DNA of 64,000 nt from Thaumasiovibrio subtropicus (GCF_019703835.1 NZ_AP023054.1:1674001-1738000), one strand, 5' to 3'. Shown: positions 1-9,774, numbered from the stretch's first letter. Notes: generated by a model not told the origin, from the sequence alone. Numbers and translations: made by a program.

Positions 1-659
1 ATCCAGAGACCGTTTATAGCTCCATCGATACGGAAGGACGCTACTGTTTCAGCAACCAAGCGCCGATTACACAGTGGAACCTTGCCAGATTGGCGGAGAG
101 CTTACTGCCTTTGTACGGAGACGCACAGGAACAGGGTCTCAAAGAACTCGAGCCGCTGATTGTTCAATTCAAAGCTGACTTTGAATATGCGTTCTATCAC
201 ATGATGCTTAGAAAACTTGGTATCGAAACGGAAGATATCGAGCAGTATGAAAAGCTTGTTGATGATTTGTTGGCACTTATGCAAGTTGAGAAGCGTGACT
301 ACACACAGACGTTCGTCTTTCTGGGCGCGTTATTGGGCGGTAGTGATGATGTTGCACTGTCAGAACAAAGCGACGCATTTCAAACTTGGGTTCAAGCGTG
401 GCGAGACGTGCTGAGTCAGGTGGAAGAGAAGCAGTCCGTGTCGCCCGTTACCGTGATGGCACAAGTGAATCCGCTCGTCATACCGCGCAATCATCACGTC
501 GAACGTATCTTGTCAGCCTGTGAACAAGGGGATCTCAGTGAGCTCCACGCTTTCGTTGCTGTGCTCTCGCGCCCTTACGAAATGCAAGATGCAACAATCA
601 ACTATCAGGACTCACCCGTCGATGGCGATAAAGACTATCAGACATTTTGTGGTACCTGA
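1..659 (+). CDS. selO: SelO family protein adenylyltransferase, C-terminal part (5' end outside window)
   Basis: The frame is open to the left edge, so only about the last 218 residues are here. SelO (UPF0061/YdiU) is a pseudokinase-fold enzyme that transfers AMP from ATP to Ser, Thr or Tyr of target proteins, linked to redox stress. Seen: near the window start a stretch reading D-x-x-GRYCFSNQAPITQWNLARLAE, close to the family's GRY-F-NQP-I-QWNL-RLAE block; further on NPLVIPRNHHVE; and the terminal YQTFCGT. The IPRNH and TFCGT endings match the family branch that ends in a conserved Cys near the C-terminus. The catalytic N-terminal kinase-like lobe lies outside the window, so activity cannot be judged. 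A TTG at 90 could be mistaken for a start, but homology continues upstream of it. It is convergent with the next gene, with a hairpin between them. Confidence 0.9.
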   Translation, partial: PETVYSSIDTEGRYCFSNQAPITQWNLARLAESLLPLYGDAQEQGLKELEPLIVQFKADFEYAFYHMMLRKLGIETEDIEQYEKLVDDLLALMQVEKRDYTQTFVFLGALLGGSDDVALSEQSDAFQTWVQAWRDVLSQVEEKQSVSPVTVMAQVNPLVIPRNHHVERILSACEQGDLSELHAFVAVLSRPYEMQDATINYQDSPVDGDKDYQTFCGT

Positions 660-682
660 GTCCTGGCGATTAGCAATAAAAA

Positions 683-702
683 GCCCGAGAGTGATCTCGG
701 GC
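683..702 (-). terminator. Rho-independent terminator for the DUF3334-like gene
   Basis: 8-bp stem (gcccgaga / tctcgggc) with a 4-base loop. On the minus strand the stem is followed by a run of T (cttttta), so it mainly serves the minus-strand gene ending at 727. It may also slow transcription leaving selO. Confidence 0.8.
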
Positions 703-726
703 AAATTTGTTGAGTTGATAAGCGTT

Positions 727-1419
727 TTAGATACCTAAGCTATCAAACAAGTCGTCGTCGACATCATCTGCTGCACTCGCCGCTGCGGGTTTATTTGCTG
801 ATGCGTTCTGACTTTTCTCTTTTTCCATCGCGATCAGAACATCTGGGTCGATGTCTTCTTGAACTTCGAACTCATCGATTTGGATGAACTCAGTCTTATC
901 CATCGCTAACTCTAGGTAAAAGATATTGTTTGTTTCGGTCGTGAAGCTGACTCGGCGAACTTGAGGGCGATCCAAATTCGTATCGACTGAAAGCACCACT
1001 TGTTTGTTGAGTGCTAGCATTTTTGGTTGGTTTTGCGTGATCGATATCTGCAGCTCTTTGCGGATCATTGTTGTGAAGGCGCCGACGATTTGGTTCATCA
1101 ACTCACCTAAAACATCAGAGACTTCATCAGAGGTGTGCAAGATGGCTAAGTCCTCGGATGGGAAGCCCATCGATTGCATGTATTTGCCGTAAAGTTCGAG
1201 TGCTGCTTGCGATGAGAAGTTGATGACAACCAATCCAGAGAAACCCCCGTCAAATAACACGAAGCAACCGATATCCGGTTTTAAACTCGTTTTATTTATC
1301 TTTTGAACCATGCCTGAGTAGCTCACATGAGAAGCGGTGGCAGAGCTCAAAACTGTCGAGATGGATTTGCAAAGTTTCAGCAAAATGTCGTCGGCAGTCA
1401 CAACTTTATTCTTTTTCAT
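727..1419 (-). CDS. DUF3334-like protein with a CheC/CheX phosphatase signature
   Basis: 230 residues, cytoplasmic, no signal peptide. Seen: residues about 98-129 contain D-VLG-E-LM-N followed exactly 22 residues later by P. This is the D/S-x3-E-x2-N-x22-P signature of the CheC/CheX/FliY phosphatases, which remove phosphate from phosphorylated CheY-type receiver domains using the Glu and Asn. The C-terminal 35 residues are low-complexity and acidic (Ala-rich, then DDVDDDLFDSLGI), a possible docking tail. I recall the family as DUF3334, common in Vibrionaceae; that name is from memory. The start ATG has AAAGGAACG upstream. The gene is divergent from a response regulator that itself carries a CheC-like domain, so a role in phosphate removal from a nearby receiver is a reasonable inference but untested. 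Confidence 0.7.
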   Translation of the reverse strand: MKKNKVVTADDILLKLCKSISTVLSSATASHVSYSGMVQKINKTSLKPDIGCFVLFDGGFSGLVVINFSSQAALELYGKYMQSMGFPSEDLAILHTSDEVSDVLGELMNQIVGAFTTMIRKELQISITQNQPKMLALNKQVVLSVDTNLDRPQVRRVSFTTETNNIFYLELAMDKTEFIQIDEFEVQEDIDPDVLIAMEKEKSQNASANKPAAASAADDVDDDLFDSLGI

Positions 1420-1647
1420 AGCGTTCCTTTCTTAAAATTCGCGCATCTATCGCAATAATAGTCGATACGCGTAATTCTGTTACTTCGAAATGTTTGTGAG
1501 AATGTGACAAAAGAGAAACATTAATATTGTAGATTATTGCGCAGTGTCCAAGGTTTTAACAGCGCATTGCCACTTTTTATCGAAAAGTGTTAACTTTGAA
1601 GCAAGGTCACAATAGCGTGAGCATATCACCATGTCGAGGGATTGGGC

Positions 1648-2610
1648 GTGAATATACTGATTTGTGATGATTCGCCAATGGTGCGTAACCGTTTGGCGGC
1701 TTGTCTAGATCCAGAGTGGGATATTGAAACAGCAGAGAATGGCTGGGATGCGTTGATGCTGTTAGAAAGAAAAAGCTTCGATTTGCTTTTTCTTGACCTC
1801 ACGATGCCAGTAATGGATGGTTTTGCATTATTGGAAGAACTTCAAAATCAACACATTCAATTACCTATCGTTGTTATTTCAGCGGATATACAGCCAGAAG
1901 CGCGTAAGCGCTGCCTTCAAAGTGGTGCGGTAGATTTCATTAATAAACCGTTTCAAAAGCAAGACGTGCATGATGTCGTCAAAAAATATCTCTATGTCAC
2001 AGATGTCGCGACCTCAGCGCCGATAGAGGTGGATATTGACTACAAGCGGCAGCTTAAAGAGATCAGTAATGTTGCGCTTGGACGGGGGGCGGCAGTGATT
2101 GCGCGTCAGCTAGGCGAGTTCATTAACATGCCGTTGCCAAAAGTTGGCGAAATGCCCTCGAGCGAAATTGTGATGCTCATTGACGATATTCGCTCTAACA
2201 AGGAGATTTTGTCTGTCTCCCAACGTTTTGTTGGTGGTGGCATTCACGGTGAAGCCTTGGTTGCAATGCAGGGCAAAGACAAGCAGAAGTTTGTTCAGCG
2301 CTTAGGCTGCGATGATGATCACGCTGACTCGAATGAAAAAGTGCTAGACCTCGCAAATTTATTGGTATCGACTTTTCTTGTGTCGCTCTCTCAGCAAGTG
2401 TTAATTGAGTTTTCACTTAGACCGCCAGTCGTCGTGGAATCAGCACTGATGGAGCAGGGAATGCATACCGAAAAAGAGAGTGAACAGGGCAATTGTCTTA
2501 GCATTGAATACAGTTATACCTCAGCAGACAGTGATTTCCACTGTGATGTCCTTTTCTTAATGGATGAAGGCGCAGGGCAACGGTGGGAAAAAGTAATGAG
2601 GACGGTATGA
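1648..2610 (+). CDS. Response regulator: receiver domain fused to a CheC-like domain
   Basis: 320 residues. Residues 1-120 are a complete CheY-like receiver: acidic pair in ICDDS, phospho-acceptor Asp in LFLDLTMPVMDG, Ser/Thr position in VVISAD, and Lys in INKPF. From about residue 125 a CheC-like module begins: EISNVALGRGAAVIARQL, with E-x2-N and a Pro exactly 22 residues after the Asn; the usual acidic residue four before the Glu is replaced by Arg. CheC-type domains dephosphorylate CheY-P, so the protein may act on its own receiver or a partner's. Start: GTG at 1648 has GAGGGA six bases upstream; the TTG at 1642 sits too close to it. The stop overlaps the next gene's start as ATGA, so the two are translationally coupled. 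Confidence 0.85.
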   Translation: MNILICDDSPMVRNRLAACLDPEWDIETAENGWDALMLLERKSFDLLFLDLTMPVMDGFALLEELQNQHIQLPIVVISADIQPEARKRCLQSGAVDFINKPFQKQDVHDVVKKYLYVTDVATSAPIEVDIDYKRQLKEISNVALGRGAAVIARQLGEFINMPLPKVGEMPSSEIVMLIDDIRSNKEILSVSQRFVGGGIHGEALVAMQGKDKQKFVQRLGCDDDHADSNEKVLDLANLLVSTFLVSLSQQVLIEFSLRPPVVVESALMEQGMHTEKESEQGNCLSIEYSYTSADSDFHCDVLFLMDEGAGQRWEKVMRTV

Positions 2611-3593
2611 GCGGAGATTTAAATTTATCTGAGTTTCATACACTTGTTCAAGTGATAAACAGTGTCGATGCTGGGATCATTGTCGTTGATGACAGTGCAA
2701 AAATTACGGTTTGGAATCGTTTCGCGCAAGCTTATACCGGATTAAATTCGGATAAAGTGCTGGGTGAGCGTCTTTTTGATGTGTTAAGCGATTTGCCGAG
2801 CAGTTGGATGATGGATCGAATTCAACAGGTTATTACGACAGGTGCGAGTGGTTTTAGTAGTTGGGAAAATCGTCCCCATGTTTTTCCATTTCACAATTTT
2901 TGTCCGCTGACAGGTGGTGAAAGAGTCATGTATCAAGATGTCACTTTTTTACCGCTATTTAATTTGTCAGGACGAGTTTCTCATGTCTGCATAAAAATAA
3001 ATGACGTTTCTGATATTGCTAGAAATAAAATGAATCTGCGCACATATAATCAGAAATTACAGCGAATTAGTTCAATAGATGGATTGACGCAGTTATTTAA
3101 TCGTAGACACTGGGAGAATTTATTAAAAGAAGCGTACGTGCAGATTAATAATGAACCTGAAACATCTGCGGCGCTGTTTATTTGTGATATTGATCATTTC
3201 AAAAAAGTGAATGATACCTATGGGCATCAAACAGGTGATGATGTTATTCGCTATGTGTCAAAAGAGTGGAATGAGGTGTTATCTTCGATTGGTCACTGTG
3301 GGCGATTTGGTGGGGAAGAGTTCGTCGCATTCTCGCCAAATGTGTCGCAACAACAAGCGCTCGACTTGGCCGAGTCTTTGAGACGATCTATCGCTTCACA
3401 CCCCGTGATCTCGGGAACGGACACTATCCCGGTGACAATCAGTATCGGTCTTGCTTTACATTCACCTGCGATAGAATCATGTGATGACTGGCTGAAGAAA
3501 GCGGATGAGGCGCTCTATCATGCTAAGGAAACGGGTAGGAATAGAGTGACAATGCACTGTGATTCACTCTCTGCTGTTGCACTTCAAGGCTAA
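2607..3593 (+). CDS. PAS-GGDEF diguanylate cyclase
   Basis: 328 residues, soluble. An N-terminal PAS-like sensor (about residues 10-130; N-SVDAGIIVVDDSAKITVWN is typical) is followed by a GGDEF domain starting at SSIDGLTQLFNRRHW. The active-site loop is GGEEF, preceded by GRF, so cyclic-di-GMP synthesis is expected. The inhibitory RxxD site that usually lies nine residues before GGEEF is absent (SSIG there), so product inhibition through that site is unlikely. Start: ATG at 2607 overlaps the regulator's stop (ATGA) and has GAGG upstream; an in-frame GTG at 2583 lacks a ribosome site. Coupling to a receiver-CheC protein suggests its output is tied to that phosphorylation circuit. The PAS ligand is unknown. 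Confidence 0.85.
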   Translation: MSGDLNLSEFHTLVQVINSVDAGIIVVDDSAKITVWNRFAQAYTGLNSDKVLGERLFDVLSDLPSSWMMDRIQQVITTGASGFSSWENRPHVFPFHNFCPLTGGERVMYQDVTFLPLFNLSGRVSHVCIKINDVSDIARNKMNLRTYNQKLQRISSIDGLTQLFNRRHWENLLKEAYVQINNEPETSAALFICDIDHFKKVNDTYGHQTGDDVIRYVSKEWNEVLSSIGHCGRFGGEEFVAFSPNVSQQQALDLAESLRRSIASHPVISGTDTIPVTISIGLALHSPAIESCDDWLKKADEALYHAKETGRNRVTMHCDSLSAVALQG

Positions 3594-3834
3594 ATGCTAA
3601 CCTTCGGATTTTAGTGTTGTTTTTATCCAGTTTAAGACTTCTTTATGGTGTTTGATATTCGAATGGAACGCACAAAATCGCATCAAATCTAGGTCGAGTG
3701 TCGTTGATTTAGGGCATTATCCGTTAATGGGGTCTAATATATTAATAATACTCCGTTAGACGATTGACACTCGCGAGAGAGTTGAATACCTTGTCAGTTG
3801 TGGCAACAAGTTTTTTGAGGATAAATAGGAAGTT

Positions 3835-4200
3835 ATGGTCGTAGAGTCAGAAGGTTATCATGCACTGATCGAACACTTTACCGAGCATCTAGCACTGTTC
3901 GAGAAAGGTGGTGAAGAAGGCGGGCAAGAGTGTATAGAAGACGTTGTGATGGACATGATTGCCTCGAACCTCATGGTGGTTTTTCAGCAGAACCCTGACC
4001 TAGATGCTGACTTCCGATTCAAGCTGATGCAAGAAGCGGACAATGTGATGGAAGATCTCAGTGAAGTGCTCTCTTCCGTATGGACCTGTTGTCCGACCAA
4101 TGAGCAAATTGCCTTTCTTGAAGATTACATTAGTTTGGTTAAAAATCTCTTCGATTCTGCAATTGCAGAGCGTCTTGCACAGAACTATGTGACTCGATAG
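3835..4200 (+). CDS. DUF3802-like small acidic protein
   Basis: 121 residues, acidic, predicted all-helical, no signal peptide or membrane segment. A GGEEGG turn near residue 25 separates the first helix from the rest. Two adjacent cysteines occur at WTCCPT near residue 84. I associate it, from memory, with DUF3802, a family of unknown function in Vibrio and relatives; no catalytic motif is visible. The start ATG has AGGAAG just upstream. About 240 bases separate it from the GGDEF gene, so it probably has its own promoter. Its position between signalling genes is suggestive but not evidence of function. Confidence 0.65.
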   Translation: MVVESEGYHALIEHFTEHLALFEKGGEEGGQECIEDVVMDMIASNLMVVFQQNPDLDADFRFKLMQEADNVMEDLSEVLSSVWTCCPTNEQIAFLEDYISLVKNLFDSAIAERLAQNYVTR

Positions 4201-4406
4201 TAATATAGTTGTCATTAATGGTGATTATATTGGCGCGATGTCAATATAATGACACATTATAGATGCATAATTTAACGCCTTCATTTTATTTAAATATTGT
4301 AAATTACCCTGACTAAAGAGGTAGTTGAAATATTTTTGTCATATAGACAATTTACCTTATCAACGTCTTTAAATGTTATTACTTGTTTAGGATATAAGGT
4401 AAATCA

Positions 4407-6461
4407 ATGTCGACGAAAAAGAAAAACAGTAAATCGACTCAATCTTACTCGGTCGCATTAGTCTCTTGTATCAAGTTTGTTTTATTTTTACTGGTTACTA
4501 TCGGTGCACTGCTCTCATTTTCCGGCTCGAGAGGATTAAATAACATTTCGGTCGAGTTTGACTCATTATCCGCAAAGGCATTACCCGTCGCTAACGCGAG
4601 TGCGATCATCGTTAAAAGCTCTCTTCTAGCTCAGCAAAATATGAATGAGATGGCAACAAGCCAGACGATGGATCAACTGAGTCAGTCGTACGAACTCTTC
4701 AACATCAACGCTTCAGCTATCGATGAGTCGGTCTCGGAGCTCGCCGAACTCGCGAGACGATATGATATGCCTTGGTTGCAAGAAGAGGCACATCGCTTTT
4801 CAGAAGAATTGCAGATGATTCAATCGCTTGTAGAGGAAGTACACCTGCTACAAGGTGAAATTATCACTAATGTTGACGCGATTGAGAAGGCCAAGCCGAT
4901 GATGAATTACGCCGTTTCTTCATCGCGTTCAGAAATGTCTCGCATCGGTGTAGAGCTCTATGCGACTGATTATGACGCACGTAATCATGTCACCAATTAC
5001 ATTAATCACTCGTTAGAGATGGCGAGTCACCTCGTTAACCTGTTGACATCTGAAGTGCTAGATAAAGCCGAAGATTATGAACGCGAACTCCGTGTGACCA
5101 ACATGGCAGGTATGAACTACGCGTGGCAAGAATTGGTTAGTATCGATGATGCGCTCCTGACCTATCCAAGTATGACTATGCCTATGGAAATGGTGCGAGG
5201 GCTGTTCTTGGAAGATGGCATTGTTAATAAACAGTTGTCTACACTGCGATTACTTGAGCAGCAGCATGAAAAAGTCGCTGAGATGCAAACGCAAGTTTCT
5301 ATTATGATGTCGCAGTTGGACTCGATGACCTCTCAGTCTGAAATGCTGATAGCAGATGCAGAGCAAGGGGTACTTATCGCTAATGGCCAAGCGAGCCGTT
5401 TGCTTATGATATTGAGTGCTATTGGTTTAGTGTTTGCGGTTGTCGCCGGGTTTTGGGTAAGTCGTCTCGTGTCTAAATCACTCAACAACATCGATGGGGT
5501 CGTTACGTCGATGAGCAAAGGGGATCTAACTGTTACGGCGAATGAAAAAGCCCCGCGAGAGTTTTCAATTCTCGCTAAGTTATTGAACCAGTCACAAAGT
5601 AATAATCACGAAACAATTGCATTGGTGACCGACAATAGTGAAGCGTTGCACCAAGCATCCTCCGCCAGTTTATCTGCCACCAATATTTCCAAGCAGGGAC
5701 TACAACGCCAAGCTTCAGACTTATCGACGGTTGTTTCTGCAATAGGCCAACTGGAGTCTTCCATCAAGGAAATCGCAGGGAGTACGGTAGAGTCGGAGCG
5801 AGAAGCGCAAGAAGCGCGTGACTTGGCCTCTCAGGGTGTTGCGGTGATCGGCCAAAGTATGAAAAAGCTCAAAGAGCTTGAACAGCAATTTGCGGTTAAC
5901 GAATCGCGGATGGAGGCACTGGATAAGCACGTTAACAACATTACTGAAGTGGTCGATTTGATCAGTTCTATCGCGGGGAATACTAACCTGCTGGCATTAA
6001 ATGCGGCCATTGAAGCGGCTCGAGCGGGTGAGCAGGGGCGCGGATTTGCGGTGGTTGCTGACGAGGTGAGAAAACTCGCTTCAGAAACGAATGCGCAAAC
6101 GGATTCGATTCGTTCATCGATAGAGGCCTTACATCACTCAGCGCAAGAGGCTAATCACGCGATGAAGCAAAGTCGTGAGGAGATGACGCATACCATGGTG
6201 CTATCTGGTGATGTAGGCGACGCAATACACAAAATTGAGTCGGTTGTCGCCTCTATGAACGAGAAAGTGGTGATGATTGCTGCTGCGACACAACAGCAAG
6301 AGCATGCCTCGATTGAAGTTGGCCGTTCGGTCGAGAAAGTGGCGGAGCAAGCAGAGGCAAATAATCAACAGTTGGATAAACTGTTGTTGAATGCGCAACA
6401 AGTCGCCGAGATTGCCGAAAATCAGCGTGAAATGTTGTCACGTTATACGGTTCGCGCTTAA
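4407..6461 (+). CDS. Methyl-accepting chemotaxis protein
   Basis: 684 residues. Membrane segments at about 16-40 ([18 protein letters not shown]) and 333-352 flank a roughly 290-residue periplasmic, largely helical ligand domain, then HAMP and a cytoplasmic signalling domain. The hairpin tip is canonical: [20 protein letters not shown] followed by [14 protein letters not shown]. It should therefore dock CheW and CheA and control CheA activity. There is no C-terminal NWETF-type pentapeptide, so CheR/CheB tethering through the tail is not expected. The ligand cannot be read from sequence. AAGGTAA precedes the ATG. It is a single-gene unit bounded by a 200-base upstream gap and a downstream terminator. 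Confidence 0.95.
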   Translation: MSTKKKNSKSTQSYSVALVSCIKFVLFLLVTIGALLSFSGSRGLNNISVEFDSLSAKALPVANASAIIVKSSLLAQQNMNEMATSQTMDQLSQSYELFNINASAIDESVSELAELARRYDMPWLQEEAHRFSEELQMIQSLVEEVHLLQGEIITNVDAIEKAKPMMNYAVSSSRSEMSRIGVELYATDYDARNHVTNYINHSLEMASHLVNLLTSEVLDKAEDYERELRVTNMAGMNYAWQELVSIDDALLTYPSMTMPMEMVRGLFLEDGIVNKQLSTLRLLEQQHEKVAEMQTQVSIMMSQLDSMTSQSEMLIADAEQGVLIANGQASRLLMILSAIGLVFAVVAGFWVSRLVSKSLNNIDGVVTSMSKGDLTVTANEKAPREFSILAKLLNQSQSNNHETIALVTDNSEALHQASSASLSATNISKQGLQRQASDLSTVVSAIGQLESSIKEIAGSTVESEREAQEARDLASQGVAVIGQSMKKLKELEQQFAVNESRMEALDKHVNNITEVVDLISSIAGNTNLLALNAAIEAARAGEQGRGFAVVADEVRKLASETNAQTDSIRSSIEALHHSAQEANHAMKQSREEMTHTMVLSGDVGDAIHKIESVVASMNEKVVMIAAATQQQEHASIEVGRSVEKVAEQAEANNQQLDKLLLNAQQVAEIAENQREMLSRYTVRA

Positions 6462-6490
6462 TACCTATAGTTGGGATGATTGAGCAGAGA

Positions 6491-6514
6491 AAAGCAGTGC
6501 AAAGGCACTGCTTT
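6491..6514. terminator. Bidirectional terminator between the MCP and dctM
   Basis: 10-bp stem (aaagcagtgc / gcactgcttt) with a 4-base loop. T-rich runs on both strands serve the convergent chemotaxis receptor and the TRAP operon. Confidence 0.85.
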
Positions 6515-6540
6515 TTGCATTATTTATTCCGAAAATTGCC

Positions 6541-7926
6541 TTAGCCGTAGGCAACAGAGGGTAGCCAAATGACGGTCTGTGGCCAGATGATGAGGGCAAC
6601 CAAGGCGACGAGTTGCAGGATGATAAAGGGAATCACACCGCGATAGATTTGGTTTAGCTTTATCTCGGGCGGGCAGACACCTTTGAGATAGAAAAGCGCA
6701 AACCCTACTGGTGGTGTCAGGAAGCTAGTCTGTAACGCCATAGCAACGAGCATGACGAACCAGACAAGCGATGGGTTGTCCACGACCCCATGACCATCAA
6801 TTTCAATGCCCAAACTTGCAATGACGGGGGCGATTAAGGGCAAAACAATTAATGTAATTTCTATCCAATCTAAGAAAAAGCCAAGCAAGAAAATGATCAC
6901 CAGAATAAAAGCGATAATCCCATAAGGACCGAAGGGTAGCCCAGTCAAGAAGCTCTCAATCAGCTCATCCCCACCAAGTTCTCTTAGAACGAGAGCAAAA
7001 CAAGTTGCACCGAGAAAGATCGCGAAGATATACGCTGTGGTGTTGTAGGTACTTAATGCGACTTCTTTGATGACATGCCAATTGAGTTTCCGATTATAAG
7101 CGGCGAGCAGGGAAGCGCCGAGCGCACCAATGCCTGAGGCTTCTGTCGGTGTAGCGATTCCCGCAAAAATGGACCCAAGGACAACAAAAATCAAAATAAC
7201 CGTGGGTAATATCGCTTTAAACACTCTGCCGATAGCAGCCCAGTCCGCACGTTGGGCACCTTCAGGAACGGGAGCGAAATCGGGGCGTAGTTTACCTATC
7301 GTAAACAGATAGATGAGGTACAGGCTGCCCAGTATCAAGCCGGGAATCACCGCGCCCATAAAGAGATCTCCGACCGAAAGGCCGAGTTGGTCGGCCATGA
7401 TCACTAGCATGATAGAAGGGGGGAGTAAAATACCGAGTGTGCCTGCTGAGGCAATCGTCCCTAAGGCAAATGGGGCGTTATAACCCTGCTTTAACATGGA
7501 GGGAAGTGACATTACTGCCAATAAAACAACGGAGGCACCGATAATACCCGTTGAAGCGGCGAGTATAATGCCAATTGCCGTCACTGTGATAGCTAACCCG
7601 CCATGAACTTTGCCAAACAACTCCTGCATGGAATGCATGAGCTTTTCCGCAACGCCGGACTTATCTAGCATGTTACCCATAAAAATAAACATGGGTAACG
7701 CCACTAAGATCCAGTTATCCATTATCTTGTAGATGCGGTTAACCACCAATCCCAAGGTGGTGAAATCTAGCCCTGTCCACGTATCGAAATGGAGATCGGC
7801 CAAATAGCCAACTCCAGCAAAAATGACACCGATGCCGCCGAGTACATAGGCGACTGGGATTCCTGTAAATAGCATCAATATGAAGGAAACAAACATACCG
7901 ATGACGAGAATTTCATTAGCGTCCAT
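6541..7926 (-). CDS. dctM: TRAP transporter large permease (DctM/FcbT3 type)
   Basis: 461 residues, about 12 membrane segments, the usual size for the large membrane subunit that carries out Na+-driven solute import with DctQ and the periplasmic binding protein. Seen: an N-terminal hydrophobic segment MFVSFILMLFTGIPVAYVLG and the glycine-rich stretches VALPMFIFMGNMLDKSGVAE and GTLGILLPPSIMLVI, typical of DctM proteins. The start has a GAGAG five bases upstream. It is the last gene of dctP-dctQ-dctM (minus strand), 39 bases after dctQ. The family branch resembles the FcbT/TakP type (alpha-keto acids, mannitol-like or aromatic substrates) more than C4-dicarboxylate DctM; the substrate is inferred only from the binding protein. 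Confidence 0.93.
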   Translation of the reverse strand: MDANEILVIGMFVSFILMLFTGIPVAYVLGGIGVIFAGVGYLADLHFDTWTGLDFTTLGLVVNRIYKIMDNWILVALPMFIFMGNMLDKSGVAEKLMHSMQELFGKVHGGLAITVTAIGIILAASTGIIGASVVLLAVMSLPSMLKQGYNAPFALGTIASAGTLGILLPPSIMLVIMADQLGLSVGDLFMGAVIPGLILGSLYLIYLFTIGKLRPDFAPVPEGAQRADWAAIGRVFKAILPTVILIFVVLGSIFAGIATPTEASGIGALGASLLAAYNRKLNWHVIKEVALSTYNTTAYIFAIFLGATCFALVLRELGGDELIESFLTGLPFGPYGIIAFILVIIFLLGFFLDWIEITLIVLPLIAPVIASLGIEIDGHGVVDNPSLVWFVMLVAMALQTSFLTPPVGFALFYLKGVCPPEIKLNQIYRGVIPFIILQLVALVALIIWPQTVIWLPSVAYG

Positions 7927-7965
7927 AAGAACTCTCTTACCTTCCTAGCCTGTACGTTGGTAGAG

Positions 7966-8514
7966 TTATGAGCTCACATCAATGATGTTGCTCATTGTTG
8001 ACTTTTTTCCTTGTAGCGCCGCCACTTCGCGAATCAACCTTGATAAGGTCGCTAACATTAGCAGGAAGAAACTGGCGGGAATGACTGACTTCACGAGCCA
8101 ACGCCAAGGTAAGCCGGAGGGACTGTCAGAACTTTCATTCACTCGCCAAGCTTCATAAACAAACTCTAGAGAGTGATAGAAGACGACAAACATAAATGGC
8201 AGCATAAAAAATAAGATGCCAAAAATTTCGACAATGCTTTTCGTCTTGTCTGAAAAGCGATGGTAGAAGAGATCGACTCTAACATGGGTATTGGTGATTT
8301 GAGCGTAGGAGACGCCGAACATGACGCCGACAGCGTAAAGATGCCACTGTAGCTCTTCAAGGGCGATTAAGCCGTTGGCGAACCCTTTGCGCAAAACAAC
8401 TTGCAAAATGATCACACCAATGAGCAGTAAATAGCCCAAAGAAAAGAGCTGTCCAGCGCGTCGAATGAGGGTGTCGATGGCATCGGCGATAAATAAAGAG
8501 TGAGACTTTGACAT
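7966..8514 (-). CDS. dctQ: TRAP transporter small permease (DctQ/FcbT2 type)
   Basis: 182 residues with four predicted membrane segments, the small permease that pairs with DctM. Characteristic stretch: LIALEELQWHLYAVGVMFGV then ITNTHVRVDLFYHR, the E-(L/Q)W-----V--G-------HVRVD pattern of DctQ. Start chosen at the ATG at 8514 because GGGAG lies seven bases upstream; the further in-frame start at 8538 has no ribosome site. It sits between dctP (57 bases away) and dctM, forming one operon. At the C-terminus a soluble tail follows the last membrane segment. Confidence 0.92.
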   Translation of the reverse strand: MSKSHSLFIADAIDTLIRRAGQLFSLGYLLLIGVIILQVVLRKGFANGLIALEELQWHLYAVGVMFGVSYAQITNTHVRVDLFYHRFSDKTKSIVEIFGILFFMLPFMFVVFYHSLEFVYEAWRVNESSDSPSGLPWRWLVKSVIPASFFLLMLATLSRLIREVAALQGKKSTMSNIIDVSS

Positions 8515-8571
8515 ACGAAAACTCCCAGCGCTCCGCAAGATAGCGGAGCACTGTTTCCCTGTTAACCGTGG

Positions 8572-9639
8572 TTATTTTTGTGCTCTTGGTAAGAACGCGT
8601 TTGCTTCCCAGATATCGTAGTTAGCCCGGAACTGAGAGAGATCTGCCCATACCTTGGCGAAGAAAGGGTCAGCCTTTTTCTTCTCATCAACCACTTCCAT
8701 CCACGTGGTTTCAAACAGGGTTAACATTTCATCGTTCCAGTAGCGGATTTCGACACCATCTTGTTGAGCACGTTTCATGACATCGAACTGCATTGCTTCA
8801 CCTTCTGCAATGGAGTAAGTCATTGAAGCCATGCAGGTTGTCTCGACCGCTATCTGTTGAGCCTCATCCATGTCGTTCCAAGTGTCTTTGTTGATCAAGA
8901 GTTCAAAGACGGTTGCTTGCTGGTGCCAACCGGGAAAATAGTTGTATTTGACAATCTTATGGAAACCTAGGCGTTGGTCTATGGCTGGCTGAGAGAATTC
9001 GGTGGCATCAATGGCCCCTTTTTCAAGCGCGCCAAAGATTTCGCCTCCGGGCAGTTGCACAGTGCCTACGCCAAGTTTTTCCATGACAGACGCGCCAAGT
9101 CCAAAGAAGCGCATGTTCAGGCCTTTGAGATCCTCGGGTTTTTCAATCGGCTTTTTAAACCACCCCGATGTTTCTGGCGATATGATCGCACAAGGTAATA
9201 CTTTGACGTTGAAACCACCTTGGTCATACATCTCCTGATAGAGGCTCAAGCCGTTACCGAAATAGAGCCAAGCCATGTATTCACCCGCTTCTGGGCCAAA
9301 GGGTACCGCCGAGAAAATCGCGGCTGCAGGCAGCTTACCTTGCCAATAACCTGCGGTTGCATAGCCAGAATTGACCTTGCCGCTCGAAACTGCGTCTAAA
9401 ATTTCAGGGGGACTCACAAGTTTGCCGGGCTCGTAGACTTTCATCCGAATAGTGCCGCCTGATGTGGCTTCAATACGTTCTGAGTACCATTTGATGGGTG
9501 TGCCAAGGGCGGGCAGATGTGTACCGAAGGCAATGGGTGTTTTTAATAGGATTTTTTTTGCGGCTATCGCTGGCGTTGCTGCGACGAGGCTGGTCGCGAC
9601 AAGAGCAGAAATACTTAATTTTGTGAGACAAAGTTTCAT
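8572..9639 (-). CDS. dctP: TRAP periplasmic solute-binding protein (FcbT1/TakP-like)
   Basis: 355 residues. Signal peptide of about 26 residues (hydrophobic core ISALVATSLVAATPAIA, cleavage near AIA-A). Mature protein has the TRAP binding fold; MRFFGLGASVMEKLG, QLPGGEIFGALEKGAIDATE and FPGWHQQ match the branch that includes alpha-keto-acid binding TakP. It captures a carboxylate in the periplasm and delivers it to DctQM. The ligand is unknown; a 2-oxo or 2-hydroxy acid fits the family and the nearby L-2-hydroxyglutarate oxidase, but this is inference. AAGGGA lies six bases before the ATG. It is first in its operon and divergent from a two-component system that probably controls it. Confidence 0.93.
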   Translation of the reverse strand: MKLCLTKLSISALVATSLVAATPAIAAKKILLKTPIAFGTHLPALGTPIKWYSERIEATSGGTIRMKVYEPGKLVSPPEILDAVSSGKVNSGYATAGYWQGKLPAAAIFSAVPFGPEAGEYMAWLYFGNGLSLYQEMYDQGGFNVKVLPCAIISPETSGWFKKPIEKPEDLKGLNMRFFGLGASVMEKLGVGTVQLPGGEIFGALEKGAIDATEFSQPAIDQRLGFHKIVKYNYFPGWHQQATVFELLINKDTWNDMDEAQQIAVETTCMASMTYSIAEGEAMQFDVMKRAQQDGVEIRYWNDEMLTLFETTWMEVVDEKKKADPFFAKVWADLSQFRANYDIWEANAFLPRAQK

Positions 9640-9774
9640 GGTAAGTCCCTTTTCACGTTGAGCGGATTAAATAGAGATAGGTAACAATTTGTTAACAAGA
9701 ACAGCTTAGCTGCGAAAAAGGTGAACTACTATGAGTAACAACGCGGCACTTGGCTGCGTAGTTTTCGAGTTGAC

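Noticed and set aside
4000..4215. 71-residue minus-strand ORF opposite the DUF3802-like gene
   Set aside because: Antisense shadow with no ribosome site and implausible composition. The same applies to the many other 60-150 residue antisense frames, such as those opposite rlmKL (51026-51766) and pyrD (47308-47868).
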